Assembly (NCBI RefSeq): GCF_000469585.1
Contig: NZ_AWNK01000005.1
Location: forward strand, 203,100-267,099
Length of the DNA stretch: 64,000 nucleotides
Direction: 5' to 3'
DNA from: Chrysiogenes arsenatis DSM 11915
Lineage (GTDB): Bacteria > Chrysiogenota > Chrysiogenetes > Chrysiogenales > Chrysiogenaceae
Below are positions 1 through 8,265 of the stretch, in pieces (positions within the stretch are counted from its first letter, which is position 1; each line of letters begins with the position of its first letter). The notes beneath the pieces were generated by a model. The model was not told the origin of the DNA, did no database searches, and was given only the letters and a program-made list of their open reading frames with translations. The position numbers were made by a program, and so were the translations under genes.

Positions 1-246
1 CCCTGTGATGCCAGGGAGCGTGGGAGAGCTTACGGTATCAAGTTCAGCAAGGACGCCAATATGGAGCGGGATCGGCGTATGGGAAAAGCGTATCCGATGC
101 TCACGCAATCGACCCGTTTTCCGATATTCTCGACGCAACTGTCGTGCCAGCTGAAGCTGATCGCTCCGGCTGGCCACATCGCAGCGTATCGGTTCGCTAT
201 TGCGGCTGTTCAACGTGGTAACGTGTCGTGACCGAAACCGTAACAT
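1..246 (-). CDS. Partial ORF at the left edge, function unknown
   Basis: A minus-strand frame stays open for 82 codons from an ATG at 244-246 to the window edge and is therefore truncated. It begins inside the 3' end of the DUF4139 gene. In-frame alternative starts are TTG at 211-213 and GTG at 175-177; none has a convincing Shine-Dalgarno. The translated part is rich in Arg and hydrophilic at first, and I recognise no family. It is listed because it continues past the preceding stop codon in the same direction as its neighbour, as the next gene of an operon would. It could also be a chance frame. Confidence 0.35.
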   Translation of the reverse strand, partial: MLRFRSRHVTTLNSRNSEPIRCDVASRSDQLQLARQLRREYRKTGRLREHRIRFSHTPIPLHIGVLAELDTVSSPTLPGITG

Positions 247-1621
247 CAGGCGGCAAGTCGATGAGGTAGCGCAGCTCCGACGCATGCGGCTGCTCCATAC
301 GGCACTGCGGCGCCAGCTTTTCGCAATCACTCGTGATCGTCAGTTTTTGCCCGACGGGCAATGGCACGCTGAGCGTCACGCTTCGCAACGAAACGTGACT
401 ATTGCGCAAGTCATAGCGAGCGGTAGTTGTCATGGTCTTTTGTGTGCGCACCATTTCGGTGCGGATCTCTTCGATGCGCACTCGGTTCTCTTCGCCAAGT
501 CGCAAGCTCAGCGTTTCGGCTGGTGGAGTATGCGGCAGCAGCAGTTCGCCACGCAAAAGCGTCGCGGTGTCGCGCGCCGTGCGGTACAAACGAACCGTCC
601 CTGCTGGGAGCAAGGGGAGATCTTTGTCCGTACCAAGTACGACGTCATGCTGCACGGGCAGTAGCCGTTTTCCTTCTCGGTATTGCGCGACTGGCATAGC
701 GGTTGCGCTCAGTTTTGTTTTGGTCGCGAGTGACGGAAGCATAAGAAACGGAAAGCGGCTGGTGCCGGGCGCGACATCGACCGCTCCTGGAAGGGTGAAA
801 AGGGTGTTCCCTTCGGCTTGATCAACAGCAGCTTGGCTTGATACAGCGGCGTCCAGCATCATGGGAGATGCGGCTTCGCTCGCCACGACACTGCGACTCG
901 CTACCATTGGGCGCGGCTGAGAGGCAAAAGGAGTATCTTGTGCCATGAAGGCAAGTTGCGCATTGCGATACCACTGGTCAGAAGGGTTCGTAACTTCAAG
1001 CCACCCCTGAAGATCGAGCGAGTTTTCTTTCCCCTCTTCCCATGTCGCCGTATAAAGGATTTGCCAATGTATACCCTGCATCTGCGCCAATAATTCGCCA
1101 CGATAGTTTCCCTCAGGAGCAGTGCCACTCCAGGTTGTTACCGGGTGTGGGTGCCAAAAGTCCGGCAGATCTTCAAGAACAATCCGTTCGGCACGAATAT
1201 CCTGCCGGAGTGTTCCGTCAGGCAAACGGATAAGAATCGGGTCGAGATCAAGCAAGCGGCCAACGCCAACAATTGCTTCGCCCTCGTTGGCACGAAAGCG
1301 GATCTCTTTGCCTAACAACCACTGGAGCGCTCGATGCTGCGTTGGCGCCATGTGAATAGTATGCTGATTGCTCATCTGCATCGCTGGCGGGAGAATAAGG
1401 TGAAAGCTTTCTGGAGCTAACGTGCGATCCGTGTCGTACCACTTGAACGTCCACTGACGAGAAGCGGGAACAGAAATGGCAATAGGGAAATTTGCCACAG
1501 AATTCTGCCCACGATAGAGCGTAATGGAAGCATTATCGGTTGGGCGAGAAACTTGCGACGCGGCTGGTAAAGCAAGCGAAAGGGCGCCAAGAAAGGCGCT
1601 CATGGAGCGTGAAAATTTCAT
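197..1621 (-). CDS. Exported DUF4139-type protein
   Basis: This encodes 474 aa from the ATG at 1619-1621, chosen because GGAGAG lies just upstream and the first residues (MKFSRSMSAFLGALSLAL) form a signal peptide cleaved near AAS. A longer frame upstream runs through the HU terminator and is unlikely. The mature part is rich in beta strand. Its middle has the pattern typical of DUF4139 proteins, a GIHW...Y segment followed by a tract like GWLEVTNPSDQWYRNAQLAF, and the C-terminus looks like a beta-sandwich of the same family. The biochemical role of these proteins is not established; export to the periplasm or surface is inferred from the signal peptide. It follows the HU gene on the same strand but beyond a strong terminator, so it needs its own promoter or read-through. 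Confidence 0.7.
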   Translation of the reverse strand: MKFSRSMSAFLGALSLALPAASQVSRPTDNASITLYRGQNSVANFPIAISVPASRQWTFKWYDTDRTLAPESFHLILPPAMQMSNQHTIHMAPTQHRALQWLLGKEIRFRANEGEAIVGVGRLLDLDPILIRLPDGTLRQDIRAERIVLEDLPDFWHPHPVTTWSGTAPEGNYRGELLAQMQGIHWQILYTATWEEGKENSLDLQGWLEVTNPSDQWYRNAQLAFMAQDTPFASQPRPMVASRSVVASEAASPMMLDAAVSSQAAVDQAEGNTLFTLPGAVDVAPGTSRFPFLMLPSLATKTKLSATAMPVAQYREGKRLLPVQHDVVLGTDKDLPLLPAGTVRLYRTARDTATLLRGELLLPHTPPAETLSLRLGEENRVRIEEIRTEMVRTQKTMTTTARYDLRNSHVSLRSVTLSVPLPVGQKLTITSDCEKLAPQCRMEQPHASELRYLIDLPPDVTVSVTTRYHVEQPQ

Positions 1622-1654
1622 ATATCTCTCCAAATAGTCGCGTTCCGGGGAAAT

Positions 1655-1682
1655 AAAAAAGCCCCCGACTCCGAGGGCTTTT
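1655..1682 (-). terminator. Intrinsic terminator of the HU gene
   Basis: Arms at 1657-1667 and 1672-1682 form an 11-bp stem (one G-T pair) around a 4-nt loop. On the minus strand the stem is followed by a run of Ts. It lies about 25 bp after the HU stop codon. Confidence 0.85.
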
Positions 1683-1705
1683 ACTGTTTTGTGATCTGCT
1701 GCCAA

Positions 1706-1993
1706 TTAGCTAGAAGCAGCGTCAACTTTTTCGCGCAACTCTTTACCTGGCTTGAAGTATGGTACCCGTTTAGAAGGAACGCTTACTTTATCGCCGGTTT
1801 TCGGGTTGCGACCTTCACGAGGGCCGCGTTCACGTGTCTTAAAGCTTCCAAATCCGCGAAGCTCGACTTTGTCACCCTCTTCCAATGCATCAATAATGCA
1901 CTCGAACAGGCTGTTTACTACAGCTTCTGCTTGTTTTTTACTCACAGAATCTACGCTGGCGCAAATTTTTTCAACCAGATCAGCCTTCGTCAT
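1706..1993 (-). CDS. HU/IHF-family DNA-binding protein
   Basis: A 95-aa nucleoid protein that binds and bends DNA as a dimer. The sequence carries the family hallmark: GFGSFKTRERGPREGRNP followed by KTGDKV and PYFKPGKELR, i.e. the beta-arm with its Asn-Pro tip. The N-terminal helices (MTKADLVEKI...KKQAEAVV) are also typical. Length matches HU and IHF subunits (90-100 aa). The ATG follows AGGAGGAAAG, a near-perfect Shine-Dalgarno. A promoter is visible at 2047-2075 and a terminator at 1655-1682, so the gene looks monocistronic. Assignment to HU rather than to an IHF subunit cannot be settled by eye. Confidence 0.95.
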   Translation of the reverse strand: MTKADLVEKICASVDSVSKKQAEAVVNSLFECIIDALEEGDKVELRGFGSFKTRERGPREGRNPKTGDKVSVPSKRVPYFKPGKELREKVDAASS

Positions 1994-2046
1994 CTTTCCT
2001 CCTTAGCTTATAGCTAAACCTTTTCATGACAATCAATTGCGAGTTC

Positions 2047-2075
2047 TAAGTACCACACCTCCCAAGGGTTGTCAA
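2047..2075 (-). promoter_or_regulatory. Sigma70-type promoter of the HU gene
   Basis: On the minus strand TTGACA (2070-2075) is separated by exactly 17 bp from TACTTA (2047-2052). The -10 is weak, but TG one base upstream makes it an extended -10. The start codon lies about 50 bp downstream. Confidence 0.55.
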
Positions 2076-2123
2076 GGGGGCGAAATAGCTATCTACTGTA
2101 ATTTTCTCTCGTTGCAAGAAAGC

Positions 2124-2155
2124 AAAAACCCGATGCAGAGTTGCTCCGCATCGGG
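2124..2155 (-). terminator. Intrinsic terminator after actP (first copy)
   Basis: On the minus strand CCCGATGC (2148-2155) pairs with GCATCGGG (2129-2136), followed by TTTTT. The loop can form a further 3-bp stem. It lies about 25 bp downstream of the symporter stop codon. Confidence 0.85.
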
Positions 2156-2179
2156 CGATAGAGAGTCGAGAAAAAACAA

Positions 2180-3868
2180 TCAGTGATCAGATGCCTTTGC
2201 GGCGCCAAATCCTGTCTCAGAACGAACCTTCTGAGCAAGATACAACGCTCTTTCATTCTTCGCATCTTGCGAGCGGTCAAGCAGAGAGAAAATCCAGATA
2301 CCAAGGAATGCTGCTGAAATTGAGAAGAGAGCAGGAGAAGCATACGGGAAAAGTGCTGTGGCGTTGCCAAGAACATCAACCCATACCGACTTTGAAAACA
2401 CTGTCAGCACAAGCGCGGCGATAAGACCAATGGCACCACCAGCAACAGCACCTTTCGTTGTGCAGTCCTTCCAAAGAACAGCCATGAACAGAACAGGGAA
2501 GTTGACCGATGCAGCAATGGCGAAGGCCAACGAAACCATGAAGGCGATGTTTTGACTTTCAAAGGCAATACCAAGCACAACTGACATAACACCAAGAACA
2601 AGAACCGTTCCGCGAGAAACCTTCAGTTCTGTAGCGCTGTCAACTTCACCCTTTTTAATAACCGTGGCAAAAATGTCGTGCGCGATAGCGGATGCACCAG
2701 AAAGGGCAAGACCAGCAACAACCGCCAAGATGGTAGCGAACGCTACGGCAGAAATAAAGCCCAAGAAGACGTTTCCGCCAACCGCTGTAGCCAAGTGCAC
2801 CGCAGCCATATTCGTGCCGCCGATGAGTTTGCCGCCGTCAGCAATCAATACGCCACCTTCAAGGAATTGCGGGTTCGTACCAACCATGACAATCGCGCCG
2901 AAGCCGATAATAAAGGTCAGAATATAGAAGTATCCAATCCATGTTGTCGCCCAAAACACCGACTTGCGAGCTTCTTTCGCATTCGGAACGGTAAAGAAAC
3001 GCATGAGAATATGCGGCAAACCAGCCGTACCGAGCATCAACGCCATACCAAATGAGATCGCCGAAATCGGATCGGTAATAAATCCACCAGGACCCATGAT
3101 CGAGTCACCTTTAGCATGCACATCAACCGCAGCACTAAAGAGAGCTTCAGGACTGAAGCCATAGTTATACATAACCATAAACGACATAAACGATGCGCCT
3201 GAAAGCAGTAATACCGCTTTGATAATTTGCACCCACGTTGTCGCCGTCATCCCACCAAAAAGCACGTAGATCATCATAAGCGAACCGACAAGAAGTACAG
3301 CGATGTGATAATCAAGCCCGAAAAGAAGCTGAATAAGCTTGCCAGCACCGACCATTTGCGCAATCAGGTAGAACACAACAACGACAATAGTTCCAAACGC
3401 CGCAAGGGTACGAATTGGCATCTGCTTGAAACGGTATGCCGCAACGTCTGCAAACGTGAATTTTCCGAGGTTTCTCAGTCTTTCAGCTATCAAGAAGAGG
3501 ATAACCGGCCAACCAACAAGGAAGCCTATAGAGTAGATCAAACCATCATATCCACTCACCATAACCGCAGCAGAAATCCCGAGAAAAGAGGCCGCTGACA
3601 TATAGTCACCAGCAATCGCAAGACCGTTTTGAAAACCGGTAATACCGCCACCAGCCGTATAAAAGTCGGCTGCTGATTTCGTTTTTCCAGCCGCCCATTT
3701 AGTAATAAAAAGCGTTCCAACAATAAACACGCCGAACATGGCGATAGCCGTCCAGTTTGTTTCGGCTTGAGCCACTTCACCCTGAAACGTCGCCTTTGCC
3801 AGCGCAAAACTCGCCGTACCCACTACGAGCAACAGAAGCCCGACAACGTGTGCAATAACTTTACTCAT
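2180..3868 (-). CDS. actP: Cation/acetate symporter (ActP type), first copy
   Basis: A 562-aa inner-membrane protein of the sodium:solute symporter family, close to the 550 aa usual for ActP. It has a hydrophobic N-terminal segment that could be a signal sequence, then about 13 membrane spans. Family signatures visible are [14 protein letters not shown], the first-core-helix motif [27 protein letters not shown] and a conserved [11 protein letters not shown] loop. By family it imports acetate or related short monocarboxylates with a cation. It sits 2 bp downstream of a DUF485 gene, the usual yjcH-actP arrangement, and is closed by a terminator. A second full copy lies at 8735-10396. Substrate is inferred; propionate, pyruvate or glycolate are possible. 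Confidence 0.9.
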   Translation of the reverse strand: MSKVIAHVVGLLLLVVGTASFALAKATFQGEVAQAETNWTAIAMFGVFIVGTLFITKWAAGKTKSAADFYTAGGGITGFQNGLAIAGDYMSAASFLGISAAVMVSGYDGLIYSIGFLVGWPVILFLIAERLRNLGKFTFADVAAYRFKQMPIRTLAAFGTIVVVVFYLIAQMVGAGKLIQLLFGLDYHIAVLLVGSLMMIYVLFGGMTATTWVQIIKAVLLLSGASFMSFMVMYNYGFSPEALFSAAVDVHAKGDSIMGPGGFITDPISAISFGMALMLGTAGLPHILMRFFTVPNAKEARKSVFWATTWIGYFYILTFIIGFGAIVMVGTNPQFLEGGVLIADGGKLIGGTNMAAVHLATAVGGNVFLGFISAVAFATILAVVAGLALSGASAIAHDIFATVIKKGEVDSATELKVSRGTVLVLGVMSVVLGIAFESQNIAFMVSLAFAIAASVNFPVLFMAVLWKDCTTKGAVAGGAIGLIAALVLTVFSKSVWVDVLGNATALFPYASPALFSISAAFLGIWIFSLLDRSQDAKNERALYLAQKVRSETGFGAAKASDH

Positions 3869-3870
3869 AG

Positions 3871-4179
3871 TTATTTAACCTCTCTGAGAATTTCTTCGTT
3901 CAGCTCATCGAATTTGCCATTCGCGCGCAGAACATAGAAGCCCGTAATGAGGATGGTGAAAATAATAATTCCAATACCGATAGGTATTCCGATCGACATA
4001 ACTCCTGCACCAAGCTTGATCGCAAGGATGTCCTTCTTGAAAGCAATGACCATAATGAATCCGTAGTACACCGCAAGCATAATGAGCGTGAGCACAATGC
4101 CAAAACGGTTGCGCATGTCCACTAACTCTTTGTACTTGGGGTTTTTCTGAATTTTGGCGACGACTTCGCTCTCCAGCAT
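3871..4179 (-). CDS. DUF485 small membrane protein (YjcH type)
   Basis: A 102-aa protein with two membrane spans (around [19 protein letters not shown] and [17 protein letters not shown]). The DUF485 family is almost always encoded next to ActP symporters, and it is here, 2 bp ahead. I chose the ATG at 4177-4179 because AAGGAG lies 7 bp before it; the 22 extra codons upstream are not membrane-like and carry no better ribosome site. The function is not established; a role as an accessory subunit or stabiliser of the symporter is inference from constant linkage. Confidence 0.88.
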   Translation of the reverse strand: MLESEVVAKIQKNPKYKELVDMRNRFGIVLTLIMLAVYYGFIMVIAFKKDILAIKLGAGVMSIGIPIGIGIIIFTILITGFYVLRANGKFDELNEEILREVK

Positions 4180-4286
4180 GTTGCACTCCTTCAGTTCCAA
4201 AAAAATTAATTGAGTGGGGCAGTCGTATCGTAGGACGAGTGACAAGGCACAAACCTTACTTAATAGGCTTCCCCAAAACGGGGCGG

Positions 4287-4315
4287 ATGCTAGGACACTA
4301 AATTCACACTGTCAA
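4287..4315 (-). promoter_or_regulatory. Sigma70-type promoter of the DUF485-actP operon
   Basis: On the minus strand a perfect TTGACA (4310-4315) is 17 bp from TAGCAT (4287-4292, 4 of 6). The start codon is about 100 bp downstream. Just after the expected start site is a small CCCC/GGGG hairpin. Confidence 0.6.
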
Positions 4316-4640
4316 TAAAAAAAAGCATCACTACCAAAACGTTGTTATTTTCACAGCTACGCAAATCAACTATAACTCATTATTAAATTGACAAATAGAT
4401 CATTAACGAGACAATGTTTTTAAAAATTCAAATCACCATTTGTTTCATAGGACATACTTAATGCGGCAAATAATGGCACAAGCACCATATCTTATTCTGC
4501 GCAAATAGGATAATCACCAGAAGTGAATTTTCGGACTTGTTTACTGTGCCACATGAGACTCGCAGCGAGTAAGACTGTTTCGCGCACTATCTTCAACATC
4601 AAACAAACATCGTTCTTCTCCACATAAAGACACGATAAAC

Positions 4641-4685
4641 ACAAAAACGCACGAAACAGATAAAATCTGTTTCGTGCGTTTTTGT
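4641..4685. terminator. Strong bidirectional terminator, perfect 21-bp stem
   Basis: Arms 4641-4661 and 4665-4685 are perfectly complementary around a 3-nt AAA loop. The stem ends in A and T runs, so either strand reads as a hairpin followed by Ts. It lies about 70 bp after the end of the minus-strand pair at 4753-5313 and very probably terminates that operon. Confidence 0.85.
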
Positions 4686-4752
4686 ACGTGCTGATTCGCA
4701 CTCTCTAAGAACAACGTTTCATCACGCGCCCACTACGGAGCCGACATCCGAA

Positions 4753-4989
4753 TCAAAGATAAAAAATATGGTAAATCACACGAAAAACAACGCCAAGGAG
4801 CATCAACGCAAAACCAACCCGATTAAGGATAAACTCATCCCGATTAAAAGCAATACGCGCTTCCCAGAACCGAAGTACCCCTTTGATATCGTCAGTGCGT
4901 TTGACATAAACAACCAGTGACGCCGCAACCAGCATCACACCAATCCCGAATGGGAGATATTGCAGAATCCACAAAGCCCAAGCCATCAT
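4753..4989 (-). CDS. Small membrane protein, function unknown
   Basis: A 78-aa protein with two predicted membrane spans: residues about 4-28 (ALWILQYLPFGIGVMLVAAS) and about 58-77 (VGFALMLLGVVFRVIYHIF). The 30-residue cytoplasmic or periplasmic loop between them is charged (RFWEARIAFNRDEF). The start is the first of two consecutive ATGs, preceded by AAAGGAGAGAGG. It starts 12 bp after the stop codon of the 103-aa gene and its ribosome site overlaps that stop, so the two are co-transcribed and probably co-translated. I recognise no family. Confidence 0.65.
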   Translation of the reverse strand: MMAWALWILQYLPFGIGVMLVAASLVVYVKRTDDIKGVLRFWEARIAFNRDEFILNRVGFALMLLGVVFRVIYHIFYL

Positions 4990-5001
4990 TGCCTCTCTCC
5001 T

Positions 5002-5313
5002 TTACCAATTACAGTGCTGCGTACCAGCATGGAGAACCGATTGTATTTTTTCAAGATCGCTTTTACTCCGAATGCGATGCGGCTCCATGGCATTGAGCGC
5101 CAATGTGGCACCAAGATGTTCAAAAACATACGCTGTAAGACATTGGCACTGCTCAATACTTGGTTGAGTATCGCCCTGTAGGCAACCGAGGAGAAATTTT
5201 TCTTGTGCCGTTTGCCGCTGCGACAGCGTGTATCCAATGAACATGCAGATCGACAGGAAAATAAGCCAGAAGCTCAGTCGCTGGGACGCGATAAATTTCT
5301 TAAAAAGATTCAT
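5002..5313 (-). CDS. Membrane-anchored small protein, function unknown
   Basis: A 103-aa protein with one N-terminal membrane span (residues about 14-31, SFWLIFLSICMFIGYTLS) after a positively charged start, so the remaining 70 residues are probably periplasmic. That domain contains four cysteines (CLQGD, QCQC and HC near the C-terminus), which could form disulfides or bind metal. GAGGTG precedes the ATG by 9 bp. It is the first gene of a two-gene unit with the 78-aa membrane protein. No family recognised. Confidence 0.65.
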   Translation of the reverse strand: MNLFKKFIASQRLSFWLIFLSICMFIGYTLSQRQTAQEKFLLGCLQGDTQPSIEQCQCLTAYVFEHLGATLALNAMEPHRIRSKSDLEKIQSVLHAGTQHCNW

Positions 5314-5390
5314 ATTTATTTACACCTCAACGTTTTGGACACTTTACTACATTGTGATCATGATTGTCACCATCAGTTCAAGGCAGACAT

Positions 5391-5418
5391 AAAAAAACCC
5401 CGGCGCACGGCCGGGGTT
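5391..5418 (-). terminator. Intrinsic terminator after the VC_2705-type symporter
   Basis: On the minus strand AACCCCGGC and GCCGGGGTT form a 9-bp GC-rich stem with a 5-nt loop, followed by seven Ts (5391-5397). It lies about 30 bp after the stop codon. Confidence 0.9.
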
Positions 5419-5446
5419 AAAGCAATGAGGAACGTGAGTGGTAATA

Positions 5447-7162
5447 TTAGTGGTGAGTCGCGGCGCCAGCACCTTTTGGGATACGGACATCCTCGATAAG
5501 ATCCTGAATATGCTGGGGAGGAGGAGCCGTCATACTGGATACGACGTAGGATGCAACAAAGTTGAAGAGCATACCAAGTGTACCAATACCTTCTGGTGAA
5601 ATACCGAACCACCAGATTGACGGGTCGGTATTCACAAAGCGACAGTAAACGATATAGGTAAAGGTGAAGCTCAGACCAACAACCATCCCAGCAATCGCGC
5701 CTTCTTTGTTCATCCGCTTCGAGAATACTCCCATGATAATGACAGGGAAGAACGATGCGGCAGCAAGACCGAAGGCGAAAGCAACAACCTGTGCCACGAA
5801 GCCCGGAGGATAAATCCCAAAGAGCCCGGCAACACACACCGCGAATGCCGCAGCAATACGCGCCGCAAGCAGTTCGGATTTTTCCGTCATCTTCCCTTTC
5901 ATCACAACCTTACCCAGAATGTCGTGAGCGAATGATGTCGAAATAACCAGTAGCAGACCGGCCGCAGTAGAAAGCGCCGCAGCCATACCGCCGGCAGCAA
6001 CCAGAGCAATAACCCAGTTTGGCAAGCCTGCCATTTCAGGAGTAGCCAGAACCATGATGTCGCGGTCAACCGAAACAGCATTTTCCTTAGCGCCACGGCT
6101 CATATCAAGGATAACCTTGCCATCAGCATTTGGCTGCATGTTGGTAACTTTAATCAGACCTGTCTTCTCCCATGTCTTAAACCATGCTGGAGCTTCGGCA
6201 TAGTCAACATTATGAACCGTTGCGATAATGTTCGAACGAGCAAACACCCCAACCGCCGGAGCAGTGGTGTAGAGCAATGCAATGAAGAAAAGAGCATAAC
6301 CAGCAGAGGTACGCGCATCAGCAACACGTGGAACCGTAAAGAAACGGACGATAACGTGTGGCAGACCAGCTGTACCAGCCATCAGTGCGACGGTGATAAA
6401 GAAGAGATCCAAGGTACTCTTGGTTCCTTCAGTGTACGCCTTGAAGCCAAGGTCAGTCAGAATGCCGTCAAGTCGATCAAGGAGGTACACGCCAGTATCC
6501 TGCCCTGTTACCGGATCAATAACCGTAGCACCCATGCCAGTTTGCGGCAGGAAGTGACCTGTCGTCATGATAGAAAGGAAGATCGCCGGAACCAGATACG
6601 CCGTGATCAGCACGCAATACTGTGCAACCTGTGTATACGTAATCCCCTTCATACCACCAAGAACAGCATAGAAGAAAACAATCAACATCCCGATGATAAC
6701 ACCGGTATTTACGTCAACCTGCAGGAAGCGCGAGAAAACGATACCAACGCCGCGCATCTGACCAGCAACGTACGTGAAGGAAATAAAGACCGTACAAATC
6801 GCCGCAACGACACGAGCCGTGTCAGAGTAATAGCGATCACCAACGAAGTCAGGTACAGTGAATTTACCGAATTTACGAAGATAAGGAGCAAGAAGCATCG
6901 CGAGCAGAACATAGCCGCCCGTCCAGCCCATAAGATACATCGAACCATCGTAACCAAGGAACGCAATCAAACCGGCCATCGATATGAATGAAGCGGCTGA
7001 CATCCAGTCAGCAGCGGTAGCCATCCCGTTCATGAAAGGGGGAACGCCGCCGCCCGCTACGTAGAAATCTTTCGTAGAGCCCGCTTTTGCCCATACGGCG
7101 ATGCCGATATAGAGGGCAAACGAGCCTCCAACGAAGAGATAAATGAGTGTTTGTAAATCCAT
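5447..7162 (-). CDS. Sodium:solute symporter, VC_2705 subfamily
   Basis: A 571-aa inner-membrane symporter related to, but distinct from, ActP. Family motifs are KDFYVAGGGVPPFMNG, TAADWMSAASFISM, MAGTAGLPHVIVRFFTVP and a STSFAHD loop. Compared with ActP it carries an insertion of about 60 residues between mid-protein membrane helices (KTGLIKVTNMQPNADGKVIL and neighbours), a feature of the VC_2705 group. It is 12 bp downstream of a DUF4212 gene, the standard small-subunit partner of this subfamily. GGGGGTAAGACT precedes the ATG. The substrate of the group is not firmly known; acetate or another monocarboxylate is the usual suggestion. Confidence 0.88.
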   Translation of the reverse strand: MDLQTLIYLFVGGSFALYIGIAVWAKAGSTKDFYVAGGGVPPFMNGMATAADWMSAASFISMAGLIAFLGYDGSMYLMGWTGGYVLLAMLLAPYLRKFGKFTVPDFVGDRYYSDTARVVAAICTVFISFTYVAGQMRGVGIVFSRFLQVDVNTGVIIGMLIVFFYAVLGGMKGITYTQVAQYCVLITAYLVPAIFLSIMTTGHFLPQTGMGATVIDPVTGQDTGVYLLDRLDGILTDLGFKAYTEGTKSTLDLFFITVALMAGTAGLPHVIVRFFTVPRVADARTSAGYALFFIALLYTTAPAVGVFARSNIIATVHNVDYAEAPAWFKTWEKTGLIKVTNMQPNADGKVILDMSRGAKENAVSVDRDIMVLATPEMAGLPNWVIALVAAGGMAAALSTAAGLLLVISTSFAHDILGKVVMKGKMTEKSELLAARIAAAFAVCVAGLFGIYPPGFVAQVVAFAFGLAAASFFPVIIMGVFSKRMNKEGAIAGMVVGLSFTFTYIVYCRFVNTDPSIWWFGISPEGIGTLGMLFNFVASYVVSSMTAPPPQHIQDLIEDVRIPKGAGAATHH

Positions 7163-7174
7163 AGTCTTACCCCC

Positions 7175-7465
7175 TTATTTCTTTTTCAGCGTAGGTTCTT
7201 CGCCGAGTCCATACTTTTCGTCGAGTTTCGCCATGCCACGGGCATACACGATAATCAATGCGAGAAATATGAAAATCGATCCCTGCTGCGCAAACCAGAA
7301 CCCAAGCTTCCATCCGAATACGCGGATAGCATTGAGTGGCTCAACGAGCAAAATGCCGAAGCCGTAAGAAACTACAAACCAGATGACCAACAGAATAGAG
7401 AGGAAACGAACGTTTTCCTTCCAATAATTCTGCGGGGTAAGCTCCAAATCTTTTCCATTTTCCAT
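7175..7465 (-). CDS. DUF4212 symporter small subunit
   Basis: A 96-aa protein with two membrane spans (about residues 20-42, LSILLVIWFVVSYGFGILLV, and 55-75, QQGSIFIFLALIIVYARG). The QNYWKENVRF start and the WKLGFWFAQQGS loop are typical of DUF4212, annotated as small subunit of sodium/solute symporters. It directly precedes its expected partner by 12 bp. GGTGG lies 5 bp before the ATG. It is reached from the promoter at 7899-7927 through a leader of about 425 nt that contains a small ORF. Confidence 0.88.
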   Translation of the reverse strand: MENGKDLELTPQNYWKENVRFLSILLVIWFVVSYGFGILLVEPLNAIRVFGWKLGFWFAQQGSIFIFLALIIVYARGMAKLDEKYGLGEEPTLKKK

Positions 7466-7514
7466 ACTACCACCTTCTTTCTAGGTATGTGACCCTGATA
7501 ATGAATGCGTCAAA

Positions 7515-7580
7515 CTAAAACGCCTGACCGGGAAATCGACTCCCGCACCAGAGACAATGGCCTTGCACTGCTTCGGCCAC
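7515..7580 (-). CDS. Candidate 21-aa leader peptide with a CxxC motif
   Basis: A GTG start (7578-7580) follows AAGGAGGTGA, a full-strength Shine-Dalgarno at 7-bp spacing. The frame runs 21 codons to a TAG at 7515-7517 and encodes a peptide with HCLWCGSRF in its middle. It lies 50 bp before the DUF4212 start, in the long leader of that operon. The ribosome site is stronger than those of most full genes here. Roles as a leader peptide coupling translation to downstream expression, or as a small metal-binding protein, are both possible. No homologue is known to me. Confidence 0.45.
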   Translation of the reverse strand: MAEAVQGHCLWCGSRFPGQAF

Positions 7581-7863
7581 GTGTTCACCTCCTTCACGCT
7601 GGTATCTCTCTGGCGGCCCCCCTGTGGAGAAACACCGAGACGCCGCAAAAAATAATAAATAATAGGAACCGGTTGCTCGCGTCGCACCTCCTGAACGGTT
7701 ACTTGATGTGCGTACTCCATCCCTTACTTATTCACTGAACAATAAGAAGAAATAGAACACTGTCACGGCTTAATGCAACTGCATTGATGCTCTTTAGGAG
7801 CGAGGAGAGCACCTGTGTCCGGCTTCATAATCTTGAGAAATGAAGCGCGACCGAAAACTCTCC

Positions 7864-7889
7864 ATCTAAAATGACATGTCATTCTAGAT
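7864..7889. promoter_or_regulatory. 26-bp palindrome, candidate operator
   Basis: A dyad centred between 7876 and 7877 with 12 of 13 positions paired; the inner 14 bp (AATGACATGTCATT) are perfect. It begins a few bases downstream of the expected transcription start of the promoter at 7899-7927, a classical repressor position. The regulator is unknown. Confidence 0.6.
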
Positions 7890-7898
7890 TTGACTGCA

Positions 7899-7927
7899 CA
7901 TATAGAGTGTTCGATTTCTGGTGTCAA
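7899..7927 (-). promoter_or_regulatory. Sigma70-type promoter of the DUF4212/symporter operon
   Basis: On the minus strand a perfect TTGACA (7922-7927) is 17 bp from TATATG (7899-7904, 4 of 6). The expected start near 7892 leaves a leader of about 425 nt before the DUF4212 ATG. Confidence 0.62.
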
Positions 7928-8235
7928 GAATCTTTTTTCTTAAATTCTTATAAACTCAGATTGTATACTGTACACACGAATTAAAACAGTGGTTAGTAAA
8001 TAATTCTAACAGGCGATAAGTTGCTGCATTTCTAGAGGCTCAACGCTTGTTTTTTTACTCACATAAAAATTACATAGGGAATGGTTTTGTGGCATCAGAA
8101 AGATTTACCAGTTATATCTTTGACGTAAATTTAATAGAACGGCGTTTTTGTGTTATTTTTCGCAATAGATTCATACGCCTTTGTCGCTGTCTTCACAACC
8201 GGAACAACCAACCAAAGCAAAACGAAGGAAATAAG

Positions 8236-8265
8236 TTGACAGCAGCCCAAGAAAGCGGACAGAAT
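8236..8265 (+). promoter_or_regulatory. Possible promoter of the second DUF485-actP operon
   Basis: TTGACA (8236-8241), 18 bp, CAGAAT (8260-8265, 4 of 6). The start codon is about 115 bp downstream. The -35 is consensus; the -10 and spacing are acceptable but not strong. Confidence 0.4.

Larger units (their letters stand above)
4246..4752. other. Intergenic region with few coding signals
   Basis: About 500 bp of AT-rich DNA between two minus-strand operons. It holds the actP promoter at its left end and a bidirectional terminator at 4641-4685. In between is a possible plus-strand promoter (TTGACA at 4388-4393, 16 bp, GACAAT at 4410-4415) and a 15-codon ORF at 4461-4508 with AGGA 8 bp before its ATG. 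Neither is convincing alone. The open frame at 4492-4701 on the minus strand crosses the terminator and is rejected. Confidence 0.5.

Noticed and set aside
4492-4701. 69-aa minus-strand frame across the 4641-4685 terminator
   Set aside because: A gene would not be expected to start inside a strong bidirectional terminator; no ribosome site.
6212-6991. 259-aa plus-strand open frame within the VC_2705-type symporter
   Set aside because: Antisense shadow of membrane-protein codons giving a hydrophilic, motif-free product.
7481-7720. 79-aa minus-strand frame in the leader of the DUF4212 operon
   Set aside because: Conflicts with the better-supported 21-codon ORF in another frame and shows no family features, although its ATG has a passable ribosome site.
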